This document shows, piece by piece, positions 37,457 through 45,133 of a stretch of 55,941 bases of DNA. Location: assembly GCF_030376605.1 (NCBI RefSeq), contig NZ_JARRAE010000017.1:1-55941 (forward strand). Reading direction: 5' to 3'. The notes below the pieces were generated by a model. It was given only the letters and a program-made list of their open reading frames with translations, did not search any database and was not told where the DNA came from. How positions within the stretch are numbered: the first letter of the stretch is position 1; the number at the start of each line of letters is the position of its first letter. The position numbers were made by a program, and so were the translations under genes. The DNA comes from Pseudochrobactrum sp. sp1633. Lineage in GTDB: Bacteria > Pseudomonadota > Alphaproteobacteria > Rhizobiales > Rhizobiaceae.

Positions 37457-38695
37457 TTATTTCAGCAAGCGCCGTATCCAGCCAGTTGCCAGTTCATAAA
37501 GTGCATCGAGTGATTTATTGCGCAGCGAGCCCTCAGCCACATCCTGCACGGCATAAACAGGGCGCTCGACCAGCACTTCCTTATCACGCAATACCTGCAA
37601 GCGTCCGATCTCCTGCCCCTTTGCCACAGGTGCCGCCACCGGTCCCCGATAAATTACCTGCGAACGCAGCTTGCTCTTATCCTGAACAGGCACCAGCACT
37701 GAAACCGCATCATGGACAATAAGCCCCACCGATCCTTGCGTGCCACCATACAAAGAGCCCTGCGCCACTTCTGAATTCTCATTGAAAACCGGCAATTTAA
37801 CAAAATCACTCATCGCCCAGCGGATCAGCTTTTCAGCATCTTCTGTTCTGTCCTGAATGGTTTTTGCGCCGTTCAGCCCCAAATAAATCCGCCGTCCGTT
37901 TTGTTCCGCAGAGGCGACGAAAGAAAAACCGGAATCTTTAGTGCCGCCCATCGCCAGTCCGTCTGCACCGATATTCAGACGCAATAACGGATTGCGGTTA
38001 CGCTGCATAATATTATTCCACGTAAAACTCTCCTGAGCGTAAAGCGGATAATATTGCGGATAGGTTTTGTGCAGGTGCTGCGCCAGCTTCAGCATATCGC
38101 TGAGTGTCACTTTTTGTATGGCGCCCTCTTGCGGCAAGCCGGTCGGATTTGAAAAAACAGAGCCTTTCAACCCCAGCGCCTGCGCTCTTTCGTTCATCAG
38201 GAGCGCAAAACCTTGTTCGCTGCCGCTCATGCCCTCCGCCAGAACAATCGCACCATCATTAGCCGATTGTACAGTGATAGCCTGTATGAGGTCATTGACA
38301 GTGAGTTGCGATTTAATCTTGGCAAACATAGTCGCAGTGCCCGACGGTGCACCACCTGTACGCCATGCATGCTCGCTGACAGTAAAACTGGTTTCCGGCT
38401 GGATTGTACCGCTCGCCAGCGCATTGAAGGCAACCTCAGCAGTCATCAGCTTAGCCAGCGATGCAGGCGGAAACGCAACATCAGCCTTGCGAGAAAACAA
38501 TATGCTGCCGGTATCCGCATCGAGCAGCAAAATCTGTTCTGACTTAACGGCAAAGGGCGGTTCGGCGGCATTCGCCGTCGATATCAGGCAGGAACTCCCG
38601 CTAAAGAGTATAATCTGCGTGAGAGTCAGCACAGCGGCAAAACGCACCTCTTTCACAGGTTTTGTCTTGTCATATGTGCTTTGATACCAAGCCAC
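37457..38695 (-). CDS. D-alanyl-D-alanine carboxypeptidase-family protein (DacC/PBP5-like), altered KTG box
   Basis: 412 residues with an N-terminal signal (about 20-44, cut after ANAA). The serine SxxK motif is [10 protein letters not shown] (Ser79, Lys82) and the SxN motif is QSANDGA (Ser144-Asn146). The place of KTG (GVDGLKTG in E. coli PBP5) reads GADGLAMG, so Ala248-Met249-Gly250 replaces Lys-Thr-Gly. A C-terminal amphipathic helix ([17 protein letters not shown]) would anchor it to the inner membrane. The GTG start has GGAG six bases upstream. It may be a reduced or altered DD-carboxypeptidase; it stands between rlpA and tmk. Confidence 0.85.
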   Translation of the reverse strand: MAWYQSTYDKTKPVKEVRFAAVLTLTQIILFSGSSCLISTANAAEPPFAVKSEQILLLDADTGSILFSRKADVAFPPASLAKLMTAEVAFNALASGTIQPETSFTVSEHAWRTGGAPSGTATMFAKIKSQLTVNDLIQAITVQSANDGAIVLAEGMSGSEQGFALLMNERAQALGLKGSVFSNPTGLPQEGAIQKVTLSDMLKLAQHLHKTYPQYYPLYAQESFTWNNIMQRNRNPLLRLNIGADGLAMGGTKDSGFSFVASAEQNGRRIYLGLNGAKTIQDRTEDAEKLIRWAMSDFVKLPVFNENSEVAQGSLYGGTQGSVGLIVHDAVSVLVPVQDKSKLRSQVIYRGPVAAPVAKGQEIGRLQVLRDKEVLVERPVYAVQDVAEGSLRNKSLDALYELATGWIRRLLK

Positions 38696-38765
38696 CTTGT
38701 TCTCCGGTCATTGTTCAAGTCTATAAGAGACTCAAAATAAGACACGATCATTGACGATCAATGAA

Positions 38766-38800
38766 GCTAAAATAAAAACGTCCGGCTATGCCGGACGTTT
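38766..38800 (-). terminator. Terminator of rlpA
   Basis: AAACGTCCGGC and GCCGGACGTTT form a perfect 11-base stem with a TAT loop; the minus strand continues TTTTATTTTAG. Confidence 0.85.
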
Positions 38801-38837
38801 GAACGACTATTAATCTTTGCGGGACGAACCCAACAGA

Positions 38838-40043
38838 CTACTCGGCACGCACCACGAAGGCATCTTCCGCACCGGCAGCCCATGCTGCCTGCAACAAGGC
38901 ATCATTATTACCGTTACGCGATTTCGCAGTCAGGCTATACAAATCGCTTTGTGCCTGCGGGGTCATGCTGCGGCTGACAGTGCCCAGCTTTCCAAGAGCA
39001 GAGGCGATGCGATCAGCCTCGGCTTTGCTCGTGAACGTGCCAAGATCAACAAATTCACCCTGCTCGGCGCCATTCTGCAGAAATTTCTCTGCCTGCGCAT
39101 TGCGCCATTCAGCAGAGGCGGCATCCGGCATCAGCACTTTAGAGTAAACAGCTTCATTGGCCTGCGCAATCCGGTTGCCTGCATAGGCGCTGACCAGAAT
39201 GTCATTCTGCGCGGCAGCGTAGAGACCATATGGCTTATCCAACGGCACCGGAATGACCGAAGGCAACACCGGCATTGCGCCATTCGCGCCATCAGCATAG
39301 CCGAAAGGCAGCTGCGGCTGTGCTGAGATCTGATCAAAAGCGCTGGCATTACCCTGTTCCGCACGATTTGGTGCAGAGGTTGGTGTCGGGCCGTTCATCG
39401 CCATCATCACACCGGTCGCAGGCTGCCCGATTGCATCGCCACCTTCACGGTAGGATGCCAGCAAATAGGCATCATCCTGACCATGCAGCGGTGCACGGCC
39501 AACATATTCCACTTTAACATTCGCGGTACCGTGATGCTTGTAATCCAGCATTTCAGCCGCTTTTTCGGACATATCGATCACGCGGTCGTTGGAATAAGGA
39601 CCACGGTCATTCACACGCACGATCACAGAACTGCCATTGGCCATATTGGTCACACGGGCATAGCTCGGCAGCGGCATCGTCGGATGCGCTGCGGTAAGAT
39701 GCGTCATGTCATAGACTTCGCCATTGGCGGTCAGGCGACCATGAAAAGCCGAACCATACCAGGATGCGCGGCCGACCTTCACATAGTTCGGGTCTTCCTT
39801 CGGCTTATACCACTTGTCTTTGACTTTATAAGGCTTACCAACCTGATTACGGCCGCCGCCGCGCGGAATTTTCTCGCCGTTTGCCACACGCGGGCTGGCT
39901 TTAACGCCATAAACGGATTCCGCAAAATACTCTTTGGAGCGCTTTTTCTTTTTCACTTCCGGCTGTGGCGATGCGCAGGCCGTAGCCAGCAAACCAACCA
40001 TACCGAGATAAAAAATTCTTTTCACCCGAGAAGAGTGCAGCAT
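38838..40043 (-). CDS. rlpA: RlpA-family septal lytic transglycosylase lipoprotein with SPOR domain
   Basis: 401 residues from ATG 40043. The N-terminus HSSRVKRIFYLGMVGLLATACAS is a lipoprotein signal with its lipobox cysteine at residue 23. The double-psi beta-barrel is at about 105-195 (VGRASWYGSAFHGRLTANGEVYDM, with catalytic Asp in VRVNDRGPYSNDRVIDMS). A proline-poor linker leads to a C-terminal SPOR domain (~325-401, FVDLGTFTSKAEADRIASAL). SPOR domains bind denuded septal glycan, so it acts at division. Earlier ATGs (40109, 40139) would bury the lipobox and are not used. It heads the cluster that continues with dac and tmk. Confidence 0.88.
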   Translation of the reverse strand: MLHSSRVKRIFYLGMVGLLATACASPQPEVKKKKRSKEYFAESVYGVKASPRVANGEKIPRGGGRNQVGKPYKVKDKWYKPKEDPNYVKVGRASWYGSAFHGRLTANGEVYDMTHLTAAHPTMPLPSYARVTNMANGSSVIVRVNDRGPYSNDRVIDMSEKAAEMLDYKHHGTANVKVEYVGRAPLHGQDDAYLLASYREGGDAIGQPATGVMMAMNGPTPTSAPNRAEQGNASAFDQISAQPQLPFGYADGANGAMPVLPSVIPVPLDKPYGLYAAAQNDILVSAYAGNRIAQANEAVYSKVLMPDAASAEWRNAQAEKFLQNGAEQGEFVDLGTFTSKAEADRIASALGKLGTVSRSMTPQAQSDLYSLTAKSRNGNNDALLQAAWAAGAEDAFVVRAE

Positions 40044-40437
40044 CCAGCCCCCGCTAACGCTTTTGTTAATTGTAACAGACCCTTGTGGCTGCTTCTGAAG
40101 TGACTTCATTACGCTACTCAAACCCATCACAAACAACAACGATCAGTCTGCAACAAAACCGGCCTTTTCCCCTGACATATTTGTCAGGTAAATCCCGCCA
40201 GTCTGAAACTTGTAGAATGAAACAGTTTCAAAACCTTTACTCAGGTCGAAAATGCACATTATTTTGAGACTGTTCGCAAGAATTAATTGATAGAATCTTA
40301 ATGAAAAGACATGCAGAGCTGCATCTGAAGTCTTGCCCTGCCAAATTTGCGCCTACATATCCTGACTGTGAGCCACACATACACATCCGGCAAACGGTGA
40401 TTTATTCACCTTACAATAGAATGATCAGGAGAATCCG
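40044..40437. other. Intergenic stretch without a supported gene
   Basis: AT-rich DNA upstream of rlpA. A small hairpin CCTGACA-TATT-TGTCAGG stands at 40171-40188. No ORF with a credible start is present, and no RNA gene was recognised. Confidence 0.55.
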
Positions 40438-40551
40438 TTGAAATTTCTCGTTGCAGAACAACAAGCTAACCACTGCAGCGTAAGCGAACAAAACACAGTT
40501 TGTAACAGCAGATCATCCGCAGCTTTTAAAACTTTATCAGAACCAATTTGA
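40438..40551 (+). CDS. Possible small protein, 37 residues
   Basis: A TTG-started frame (MKFLVAEQQANHCSVSEQN...) has an AGGAGA ribosome-binding site six bases upstream, better than that of many neighbours. The product has two cysteines and no hydrophobic helix, and I recognise no family. It is 124 bases before the MAPEG gene, which itself starts with TTG. It could equally be a chance frame, as the only support is the site. Confidence 0.25.
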   Translation: MKFLVAEQQANHCSVSEQNTVCNSRSSAAFKTLSEPI

Positions 40552-40675
40552 CGTTAACCAAGATTGCATTTCACTGGGGATTATGAAATTCAGATTTTGC
40601 ACATTCTGTAATTCTTAGTCCCGTGGCAGAGTTTGACAGTCAATCAATTTCAACCAGATAAACGGAAGATAAGCC

Positions 40676-41068
40676 TTGAGTACAGAACTGACCCTCGCTG
40701 TCTGGATGCTGGTTGTAGCAATTATTCAGATTTTATTGCCTGCAATGTTCCGCAACCGTGAAACAGGTCTGGATTATAATGCCGGACCACGCGACGAGGC
40801 GGGACCTCCTGTCGGGGTTATCACCGCACGATTGCAGCGTGCGCAACGCAATCTGTATGAAACCCTGCCCTTGTTTCTTGCCGCAATTCTCATTGCCCAC
40901 GTCAGCGGTCGTTTAGGCACTCTGACCTATGCAGGCGCATGGCTCTATACAGCCGGACGCGTGCTGTATATTCCCGCTTATGCCTTTGGTATTCCCTATA
41001 TCAGAAGCCTAATCTGGGCAGTATCCACCGCAGGCCTTGTTCTGATCCTTCTGGCATTGCTGGGCTAA
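40676..41068 (+). CDS. MAPEG-family membrane protein
   Basis: 130 residues with four membrane helices, of the MAPEG family (membrane-associated proteins in eicosanoid and glutathione metabolism). The motif ARLQRAQRNLYETLPLFLAAIL (about 49-70) is the family core, with R-x-x-R-A-x-x-N-x-x-E. Eukaryotic members use glutathione; bacterial ones are mostly uncharacterised. The TTG start has GGAAG upstream and gives the normal family N-terminus. It stands alone, 186 bases before the diguanylate cyclase. Confidence 0.88.
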   Translation: MSTELTLAVWMLVVAIIQILLPAMFRNRETGLDYNAGPRDEAGPPVGVITARLQRAQRNLYETLPLFLAAILIAHVSGRLGTLTYAGAWLYTAGRVLYIPAYAFGIPYIRSLIWAVSTAGLVLILLALLG

Positions 41069-41254
41069 CGCAAACAACATTAAATTACATAACACTAAAA
41101 CAATAAATTCTTATTTATAAAGAATTTACGCCAATTCCTGTTTTTAATAGGCTTGGGGTCAATATTGATCTATGTGGAGGATAATATTGGGTCGTCAATT
41201 GTATTAGTGCTCAGAAATTTCCAGTCATTAACTGAAGAATATTCAGATTAAAGC

Positions 41255-42091
41255 ATGCGCTCAGGGATATTTGAACAGACTATGAAATCAGCTCTTATAA
41301 AAGCCTTTATTGTTTCTGCCGCCGCTGCGCTGCTGTGTGTTGCAATCAGCATGATTATTGGCGTTATCCGCGGCGAGCCTGCTGGTATCATCAGCATCAG
41401 CATCAGCATCAGCCTGATTTTGCCTTTGATCACCGCTTTTCCGGCGATGACGGTCGTCTTTCACCGTAATGCGCAGCTTTCCAGAGCATTCACAGATCTG
41501 GAAAAAGCCCATCAGGAATTACAGGCGCGTTCAAAAATCGACTATATGACCGGCCTTTATAACCGTGAAGCATTTTTCGAGATGATGCGGAATGTCCGCT
41601 CCCGTCTGGATACCGGTGCATTGCTGCTGATTGATGCGGACCACTTTAAAAACATTAATGACAAACATGGCCATGCTGTTGGTGACCGTGCGCTGAAGCT
41701 GATCGCCTTCGCTTTGCAAAATGTTACCCGCAAAGGTGATCTGGTCGGGCGCGTCGGCGGGGAAGAGTTTTGTGTCTATCTGCCCAATGCCAGCCGTGCA
41801 GCGGCGATGAGCGTCGGCGAGCGCATTCGTGTAGAAATCGAAAATACGCCGTTCTACATTTCTCAAAAACAGGTAGAGCCGCTCACTGTCAGCACCGGCG
41901 GGGCTCTTGCCCATAAAAGCGACAGCAATTCGCAGATTTTCAGCCGTGCTGATCATTGTCTTTATGAGGCCAAAAATCTGGGTCGCAACTGCATCGTGTT
42001 TGAAAAAGCAGATCTTGCTGAAACAGAAATGCAGAAACTTCATCTGGTTCAGGCAGATGATGAGGAAAGCTCAGACCGCCGCACCTACTGA
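41255..42091 (+). CDS. Membrane diguanylate cyclase (GGDEF)
   Basis: 278 residues. TM1 is at about 14-37 and TM2 at 44-67, giving a small periplasmic loop, then a short coiled coil and a GGDEF domain. The catalytic signature is GRVGGEEF (GGEEF at about 168-172), DADHFKNINDKHGHAVGD provides the metal and substrate site, and the inhibitory RxxD site is intact (Arg159-Asp162). It makes cyclic di-GMP from two GTP, with product inhibition. TM2 is partly encoded by four tandem ATCAGC units (41390-41413), giving Ile-Ser repeats. No EAL domain is fused. Confidence 0.92.
   Translation: MRSGIFEQTMKSALIKAFIVSAAAALLCVAISMIIGVIRGEPAGIISISISISLILPLITAFPAMTVVFHRNAQLSRAFTDLEKAHQELQARSKIDYMTGLYNREAFFEMMRNVRSRLDTGALLLIDADHFKNINDKHGHAVGDRALKLIAFALQNVTRKGDLVGRVGGEEFCVYLPNASRAAAMSVGERIRVEIENTPFYISQKQVEPLTVSTGGALAHKSDSNSQIFSRADHCLYEAKNLGRNCIVFEKADLAETEMQKLHLVQADDEESSDRRTY
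41390..41413 (+). repeat. (ATCAGC)x4 tandem repeat inside the cyclase
   Basis: Four head-to-tail hexamers encode Ile-Ser x4 within the second membrane helix. Gain or loss of a unit would be in frame and change helix length. Confidence 0.8.
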
Positions 42092-42093
42092 CC

Positions 42094-42199
42094 AGAGCGG
42101 TCTACGTCCGAATTAGACCATAACGCTCGCTCTTGATTCTTTATTTGGGCGCATTATCACGGGTGTCAAGTTGATCCAACTTGACTGTGAAATGCTCTA
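42094..42199 (+). repeat. Dispersed intergenic repeat, copy A
   Basis: About 106 bases that end TAATGCTCTA-like (here AAATGCTCTA) and contain the palindrome GTCAAGTTG-ATC-CAACTTGAC. Copy B at 44880-44985 agrees over the whole length, and a third partial copy is at 26964. It begins three bases after the diguanylate cyclase stop. Confidence 0.8.
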
Positions 42200-42208
42200 A
42201 TCGCCGCT

Positions 42209-42763
42209 CTACTCCCAGAGCGTGATAATATCTTCTGCAGTTGATACCGGCGAAAAGCCCATTCTCTGATAGAGTTGCAACGCGCGTGGGCTGTCGAGCG
42301 TATTGGTCTCAAGTTTCAGCTTTTGCGGACTCTGCGACCATGCGGCGGCAAGCACCTCCGCAAAGAAAAACTTTGCCAGCCCGCGCCCCTGATAATCAGG
42401 CACCAGACCAAAATACAGAAGATCAACACTTTCCGGCAGGTTAAGGCGCATCTCGGCGAAACCCGCAGGGCAACCATCAACGTAGAGCAGCAAAATTCGG
42501 GTTTCTTCCGCCTGCAAAACCGATGCCACCTTGTCGTCGCTCTGCATACGGCGCAGCATCCAATGATGCGGCTTACCGATCACCTCATAGAGATAGCGGT
42601 AAAGATGCACCGGCATATTTTCAGCCAGCATAATCGCCAGTCTGATACCGGAAGGCAAAGGAACCGCAACGGTTGACGGAGAGGCCATTTCTAACCGCGT
42701 TACATTAACAGTCACTTCTCCGGTGATTGCTGTATCGCTCTGGCCAATCTCGTCATTCGTCAT
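42209..42763 (-). CDS. GNAT-family N-acetyltransferase
   Basis: 184 residues. Acetyl-CoA motif A is PDYQGRGLAKFFFAEVLA (about 125-142), preceded by SVDLLYFGLV and followed by LETNTLDSPRALQLYQRMGF, which is the usual motif B. The N-terminal ~45 residues do not match the fold and may be a leader or an early start. No substrate can be proposed. It lies 64 bases downstream of alaX on the same strand, possibly in one unit with it. Confidence 0.85.
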   Translation of the reverse strand: MTNDEIGQSDTAITGEVTVNVTRLEMASPSTVAVPLPSGIRLAIMLAENMPVHLYRYLYEVIGKPHHWMLRRMQSDDKVASVLQAEETRILLLYVDGCPAGFAEMRLNLPESVDLLYFGLVPDYQGRGLAKFFFAEVLAAAWSQSPQKLKLETNTLDSPRALQLYQRMGFSPVSTAEDIITLWE

Positions 42764-42827
42764 AGTGGATACTTCTTTTGCTAGAAATCTGCTGCTGTTT
42801 CGTTCCTATCAGGAAAAAACAGCGATA

Positions 42828-43574
42828 TTATGCCGGAGCTTTGCCAAAGCGGATACGGTAACGGCGGTTTTCCTTACCCTTTTTCTCGATTTTACCGATA
42901 TGGATTTCACCGATTTCGGATGTATTGGCCACATGAGTACCGCCACAAGGCTGAGAATCCACCGAACCATTTTCACCGATGACCACAAGGCAAATACGCC
43001 CTTGTCCGACTGGCGGGCGCACATTCTTTGATTTGACAATATCAGGATTGGCTGCCAGTTCTTCATCGCTGATCCACTGCGCTGTCACCGGCAACGCAGC
43101 ATTGACCAGCTCCATGAGTTTTACTGTGACGGTTTCCTTGGAAAACTCAGCATCCGGCAAATCAAAATCCACGCGGCTGTCATCAACATTGACAGAAGCG
43201 CCGGTAATCGGGAACGGACAGACAACGGAAAGCAAATGGCAGGCTGTATGCATTTGCATCAGCTTGAAACGACGATCCCAATCAATCTCGGCAATCAACT
43301 CTTCGCCGATCTGCGGCAGGCTTTCACCTTCTGCAGGCACATGAATGAAATCATTCTTCGTCGTGCCATTGATGGTCGTGGTGATTTGAATTTCGCTGCC
43401 ATCGGCACGGCGCAGCACACCATTATCGCCGGGCTGCCCGCCGGAAGTGGCATAGAACACAGTCTGGTCAAGAATAATGCCACCCTCATCTGTCAGGCCG
43501 ACGACCTTGGCCGGTGTGGCTTTCAGATAAGCATTATCACGAAAAAGCGAATTTGTTGCCAGACTCTGTGTCAT
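42828..43574 (-). CDS. Alanyl-tRNA editing protein AlaX
   Basis: 248 residues. It resembles the editing domain of alanyl-tRNA synthetase and removes serine (or glycine) from mischarged tRNA-Ala. The beta-barrel N-terminal part holds LDQTVFYATSGGQPGDNGVL and the zinc site is HTACHLL near residue 110 with CGGTHV near 216. Length fits the AlaX-M/L class. GAGGG is at a suitable distance only for ATG 43574 or the ATG next to it. The GNAT gene follows on the same strand. Confidence 0.93.
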   Translation of the reverse strand: MTQSLATNSLFRDNAYLKATPAKVVGLTDEGGIILDQTVFYATSGGQPGDNGVLRRADGSEIQITTTINGTTKNDFIHVPAEGESLPQIGEELIAEIDWDRRFKLMQMHTACHLLSVVCPFPITGASVNVDDSRVDFDLPDAEFSKETVTVKLMELVNAALPVTAQWISDEELAANPDIVKSKNVRPPVGQGRICLVVIGENGSVDSQPCGGTHVANTSEIGEIHIGKIEKKGKENRRYRIRFGKAPA

Positions 43575-43594
43575 CATTCCCTCATGCAAGATTT

Positions 43595-43762
43595 AGAGCA
43601 TTTCCAGCAATAGTGTGAAGCGGTTTTGCGTCGGATAATGCGCAAAACAAATACTTACAGCGGTTCCAACGTTTCAACCTTGACTGGAACCGCTGTAAGA
43701 AAAAGTCTTTTGTGAGAGGTTTAAAGCAGTTTCAGGAAAAGTGGAACCAGTTTTCCTGAAAC
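43595..43762. repeat. Composite palindromic intergenic element
   Basis: It begins TAGAGCATTTCC, shared with the metG-tatD spacer. It includes GTTTTGCG...CGCAAAAC, a perfect 15-base stem at 43654-43699, and a 12-base stem at 43729-43762 (GTTTCAGGAAAA with TTTTCCTGAAAC). Its parts recur at 33735 and 51283. Confidence 0.6.
43640..43700 (-). terminator. Terminator of the cysteine synthase gene, within the element
   Basis: On the minus strand a perfect 15-base stem (CTTACAGCGGTTCCA, loop 16 bases, TGGAACCGCTGTAAG) is followed by TATTTGTTTT. It is about 100 bases past the stop. Confidence 0.55.
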
Positions 43763-43801
43763 TATGGTAACAACAAAGAGATAGAGGATTTAAAACATCT
43801 C

Positions 43802-44845
43802 TCATGCCTCATAAGGGACAGTAATATCTGTACGCTCGAGAAGCCACTGCGGCACCGGCAAACCACGCTCTTCAAGGAAAGCAGGATTATACATTTTCGA
43901 CTGATAACGATTGCCGTAATCAGCCAGAATTGTCACGATCCGCGCGCCTTTGCCCAAGTCCTTCGCCATGCGGATAGCACCGGCGATATTGATGGCCGAT
44001 GAGCCGCCAAGGCATAAACCTTCTTCCAGTACCAGATCGAAAGCAATATTCAGAGCCTCGGCATCACTGATCTGATAAGAGAAGTCTGGCTTAAAACCTT
44101 CCAGATTTCCGGTGATGCGCCCCTGCCCGATACCCTCGGTAATCGACGATCCCTCGGCCTTCAGCTCACCGCTTGTGTAGTAAGAGAAAAGCGCCGCGCC
44201 TTCAGGATCTGCCAGTCCGATTTTGATATCCTTGCTGAACCCGTGCAGCCCTTCAGCCACACCTGCTAAAGTGCCGCCGGAACCGACTGCGCAGATAAAA
44301 CCGTCCAGCTTGCCTTCTGTTTGCTGCCAGATTTCCGCAGCAGTTGTCTCAACATGAGACTGGCGGTTCGCCTGATTATCAAACTGGTTTGCCCAGATTG
44401 CACCATTCGGCTCTGTTTTTGCCAGCTGTTCGGCCAAACGACCGGAAAGGCGCACATAATTATTCGGATTCTTATAAGGAACAGCCGGAACTTCAATCAG
44501 CTCCGCCCCCAGCAACCTCAAGGCATCTTTCTTTTCCTGACTTTGCGTTTCAGGAATAACGATGACTGTGCGATAGCCGAGCGCTTTGGCAACCATTGTC
44601 AGGCCGATGCCGGTATTCCCCGCAGTGCCTTCAACAATCACACCGCCCTTGCGCAAAAGCCCGCGTTTTTCCGCATCGCGGATAATATAGAGCGCCGCAC
44701 GATCTTTGACCGATTGCCCCGGATTGGCGAATTCTGCTTTGCCTAAAATCTCGCAACCGGTGATTTCAGATGCCTTATTCAGACGGATCAGCGGTGTGTT
44801 GCCGATGGCTTCAATCACCGATTTTTTAACACCAGAAAATACCAT
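43802..44845 (-). CDS. cysK: Cysteine synthase A (PLP-dependent, long rhizobial type)
   Basis: 347 residues. The PLP lysine is in NPGQSVKDRAALYIIRDAEKRG near 43, the phosphate-binding loop is GTAGNTGIGL near 74, and the serine-binding GSGGTLAGVAEGL is near 184. It makes cysteine from O-acetylserine and sulfide. The extra ~30 residues at the C-terminus (NRYQSKMYNPAFLEERGLPVPQWL) are typical of the rhizobial form and can also occur in cystathionine-beta-synthase-like enzymes. ATG 44845 has AGAGG nine bases upstream, better than the ATG two codons earlier. A repeat copy lies just upstream. Confidence 0.93.
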   Translation of the reverse strand: MVFSGVKKSVIEAIGNTPLIRLNKASEITGCEILGKAEFANPGQSVKDRAALYIIRDAEKRGLLRKGGVIVEGTAGNTGIGLTMVAKALGYRTVIVIPETQSQEKKDALRLLGAELIEVPAVPYKNPNNYVRLSGRLAEQLAKTEPNGAIWANQFDNQANRQSHVETTAAEIWQQTEGKLDGFICAVGSGGTLAGVAEGLHGFSKDIKIGLADPEGAALFSYYTSGELKAEGSSITEGIGQGRITGNLEGFKPDFSYQISDAEALNIAFDLVLEEGLCLGGSSAINIAGAIRMAKDLGKGARIVTILADYGNRYQSKMYNPAFLEERGLPVPQWLLERTDITVPYEA

Positions 44846-44879
44846 AGCCATAGTCCTCTTACGCTGTTCCGAACACTCT

Positions 44880-44985
44880 AGAGCGGGTTACGTCCAGATT
44901 GGATCACAGTGCTCGCTCTAGATTCTTTAATTTGCCGCATTATCACGGGCGTCAAGTTGATCCAACTTGACTGTGAAATGCTCTA
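44880..44985 (+). repeat. Dispersed intergenic repeat, copy B
   Basis: It matches copy A (42094-42199) nearly throughout; both end GTCAAGTTGATCCAACTTGA followed by CTGTGAAATGCTCTA. It occupies the region just upstream of the cysteine synthase start. Confidence 0.8.
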
Positions 44986-45053
44986 TTCCTGAGCAGAACC
45001 TATTGTTGCGCAACAGCTTATTCAAGGTAAAGTTTTCCGGCAATATGCAGTCC

Positions 45054-45092
45054 AACAATAAAAAACACCGCCGAAACTTAATCCGGCGGTGC
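45054..45092 (-). terminator. Terminator of the RNA helicase gene
   Basis: CACCGCCG and CGGCGGTG form an eight-base stem; the minus strand continues TTTTTTATTG. Confidence 0.75.
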
Positions 45093-45133
45093 TTTTATTT
45101 CATTACCATGCAGAAATCAGGAAAGCTGCTAAA

